Below are positions 63,227 to 64,000 of a stretch of 64,000 nucleotides of DNA, piece by piece. The stretch's first letter is position 1, and every line of letters begins with the position of its first letter. Origin of the DNA: Parerythrobacter lutipelagi (GTDB lineage: Bacteria; Pseudomonadota; Alphaproteobacteria; Sphingomonadales; Sphingomonadaceae); contig NZ_SKCJ01000001.1 of the NCBI RefSeq assembly GCF_005434975.1, forward strand, positions 62,001-126,000. The letters are read 5' to 3'. The position numbers and the translations under genes are program-made. The notes under the pieces are model-generated. The model was not told the origin of the DNA, searched no databases, and saw only the letters and a program-made list of their open reading frames with translations.

Positions 63227-64000
63227 TCAATCCTTCGGCAGGATATCACCCGGCTCGTTGGCAAGAATGCCGACCACCTGAGTCCACACTGCGACATTCT
63301 GGCGCAGCTGGACCGGATCGATCTTTTCGAGCGTATCGTCCGGCGTGTGGTGCAGATCGAAATAGCGCGTCCCGTCCTGCTGCAAGTCGATAATCGCGGT
63401 CTTCTGGTCGCGCGCGATGTCGATGTCAGCACCGCCGCTTGCCACGATCGCCGAATTGGCGACCCCGAAGCGTGCCACCGATGCGGCTAATTTGGCGTGC
63501 AGGTCGGGATTGGCCTCGCGGAAGTTGCTCTCGAAGCGCCAGATCCGGTCTGCCCCAAAATCGCTTTCGAGCCCGACAGCAATCGGCTCGTCGATATGCG
63601 CTGCACTGTATGCTTTGGAGCCCCACAGTCCTGTTTCTTCCGCGCCCGCCATCAGCACGCGAATGGTGCGCAGCGGCTGGCCCGTGTGCGAGACATGCAG
63701 CGCGGCGGCGGCCACAATGCCGCACCCTGCCCCGTCGTCGAACGCTCCGGTTCCGTTCCACCAGCTGTCGATGTGGCACGCAACCAGGACCGGTGGCAGC
63801 GACGGGTCGCGTCCGACAATTTCTCCCACGACATTGCCGCTGGTGGTGGTGCCCAGCTGCTGCGGGGTGAGGGTCAGTTTCATGGTGATCGGCTGGCCGT
63901 CTGCCCGTTCGAACATCCGCTCCAGATTTTCCGCATCGGGCAGTGGCAAGGCGCCTGCCGGGGTCGGCGCTACGCCAGCCGGAAAGCCCGCTCCGCCCGT
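63227..64000 (-). CDS. M28 family zinc peptidase, N-terminus cut by window edge
   Basis: C-terminal part of a zinc aminopeptidase/carboxypeptidase Q-like enzyme; the frame runs open to base 64000. Visible motifs: HIDSWWNGTGAFDDGAGCG (zinc ligands H and D), GAEETGLWGSKA (general-base Glu and zinc ligand), ESDFGAD (second-zinc Asp) and DLHHTPDDTLEKID (final His). Likely exported as most M28 peptidases are, but the signal peptide lies outside. A 44-base gap separates it from the convergent MATE gene. Confidence 0.9.
   Translation of the reverse strand, partial: TGGAGFPAGVAPTPAGALPLPDAENLERMFERADGQPITMKLTLTPQQLGTTTSGNVVGEIVGRDPSLPPVLVACHIDSWWNGTGAFDDGAGCGIVAAAALHVSHTGQPLRTIRVLMAGAEETGLWGSKAYSAAHIDEPIAVGLESDFGADRIWRFESNFREANPDLHAKLAASVARFGVANSAIVASGGADIDIARDQKTAIIDLQQDGTRYFDLHHTPDDTLEKIDPVQLRQNVAVWTQVVGILANEPGDILPKD

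Overview
The window is a chromosomal segment of a GC-rich alphaproteobacterium, most likely a sphingomonad of the Erythrobacteraceae type. The evidence is the gene orders frr-uppS-cdsA-dxr-rseP-bamA-ompH-fabZ and rpsB-tsf-pyrH-frr, the alphaproteobacterial LexA box (GAAC-N7-GAAC), a gene-transfer-agent-type holin, a WalW-like deacetylase, a DUF6456-like protein, and the absence of lpxD/lpxA beside bamA/ompH/fabZ (sphingomonads use glycosphingolipids rather than classical LPS). No species can be named from sequence alone. Almost everything is core genome. I see no insertion sequence, prophage, integrase or CRISPR array.

Layout. 1-3078 (minus): cytochrome c maturation genes ccmC-ccmD-ccmE-ccmF; ccmF runs off the left edge. 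3149-5812: amino-acid dehydrogenase, tRNA-His, a 2OG-Fe(II) oxygenase coupled to a DksA/TraR zinc-finger protein, and rpmE. 5913-14901 (minus): envelope and translation block in the order pyrH, frr, uppS, cdsA, dxr, rseP, bamA, ompH, fabZ, with several 1-14 base overlaps. 15001-17389 (plus): a metallo-beta-lactamase-fold hydrolase and a metallophosphoesterase with overlapping stop and start, then a small exported protein. 17491-19423: stacked hairpins, tsf and rpsB. 19649-20028: a LexA-type SOS box ahead of a small membrane protein. 19958-22740: pssA, psd and a FabH-like synthase. 22844-25366: a TonB-dependent receptor gene interrupted by one in-frame amber codon. 25612-32410: tRNA-Tyr, rlmB, a lipoprotein, hup, lon, and aldolase-family and YbaB genes.

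32434-41415: dnaX, the SRP RNA, a secreted protein with four DGECDD repeats, an NDUFS4-like protein, hrpB, a polyprenyl diphosphate synthase, chorismate mutase, an alpha/beta hydrolase and a low-complexity lipoprotein. 41504-45476 (minus): SIMPL protein, PepSY protein, response regulator, histidine kinase, lipoprotein. 45634-51480: amidohydrolase, ABC-F ATPase, a DUF6456-like gene divergent from an XRE regulator, and a glycosyltransferase. 51488-54434 (minus): yajC-secD-secF. 54637-57758 (plus): tRNA-Pro(GGG), GTA-type holin, aroQ, accB-accC. 57755-64000: lipoprotein, Lrp regulator, a degenerate histidine kinase, WalW-like deacetylase, tRNA-Ile2, tRNA-Pro(UGG), a MATE transporter and a partial M28 peptidase.

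The most interesting items are the SOS-box/small-membrane-protein pair near 19.65-20.03 kb, the four-repeat DGECDD secreted protein at 34.6-35.6 kb, the amber-interrupted receptor at 22.8-25.4 kb, the kinase with an intact phospho-acceptor helix but eroded ATP site at 58.8-60.5 kb, and the helically phased TGACAC repeats upstream of lon.
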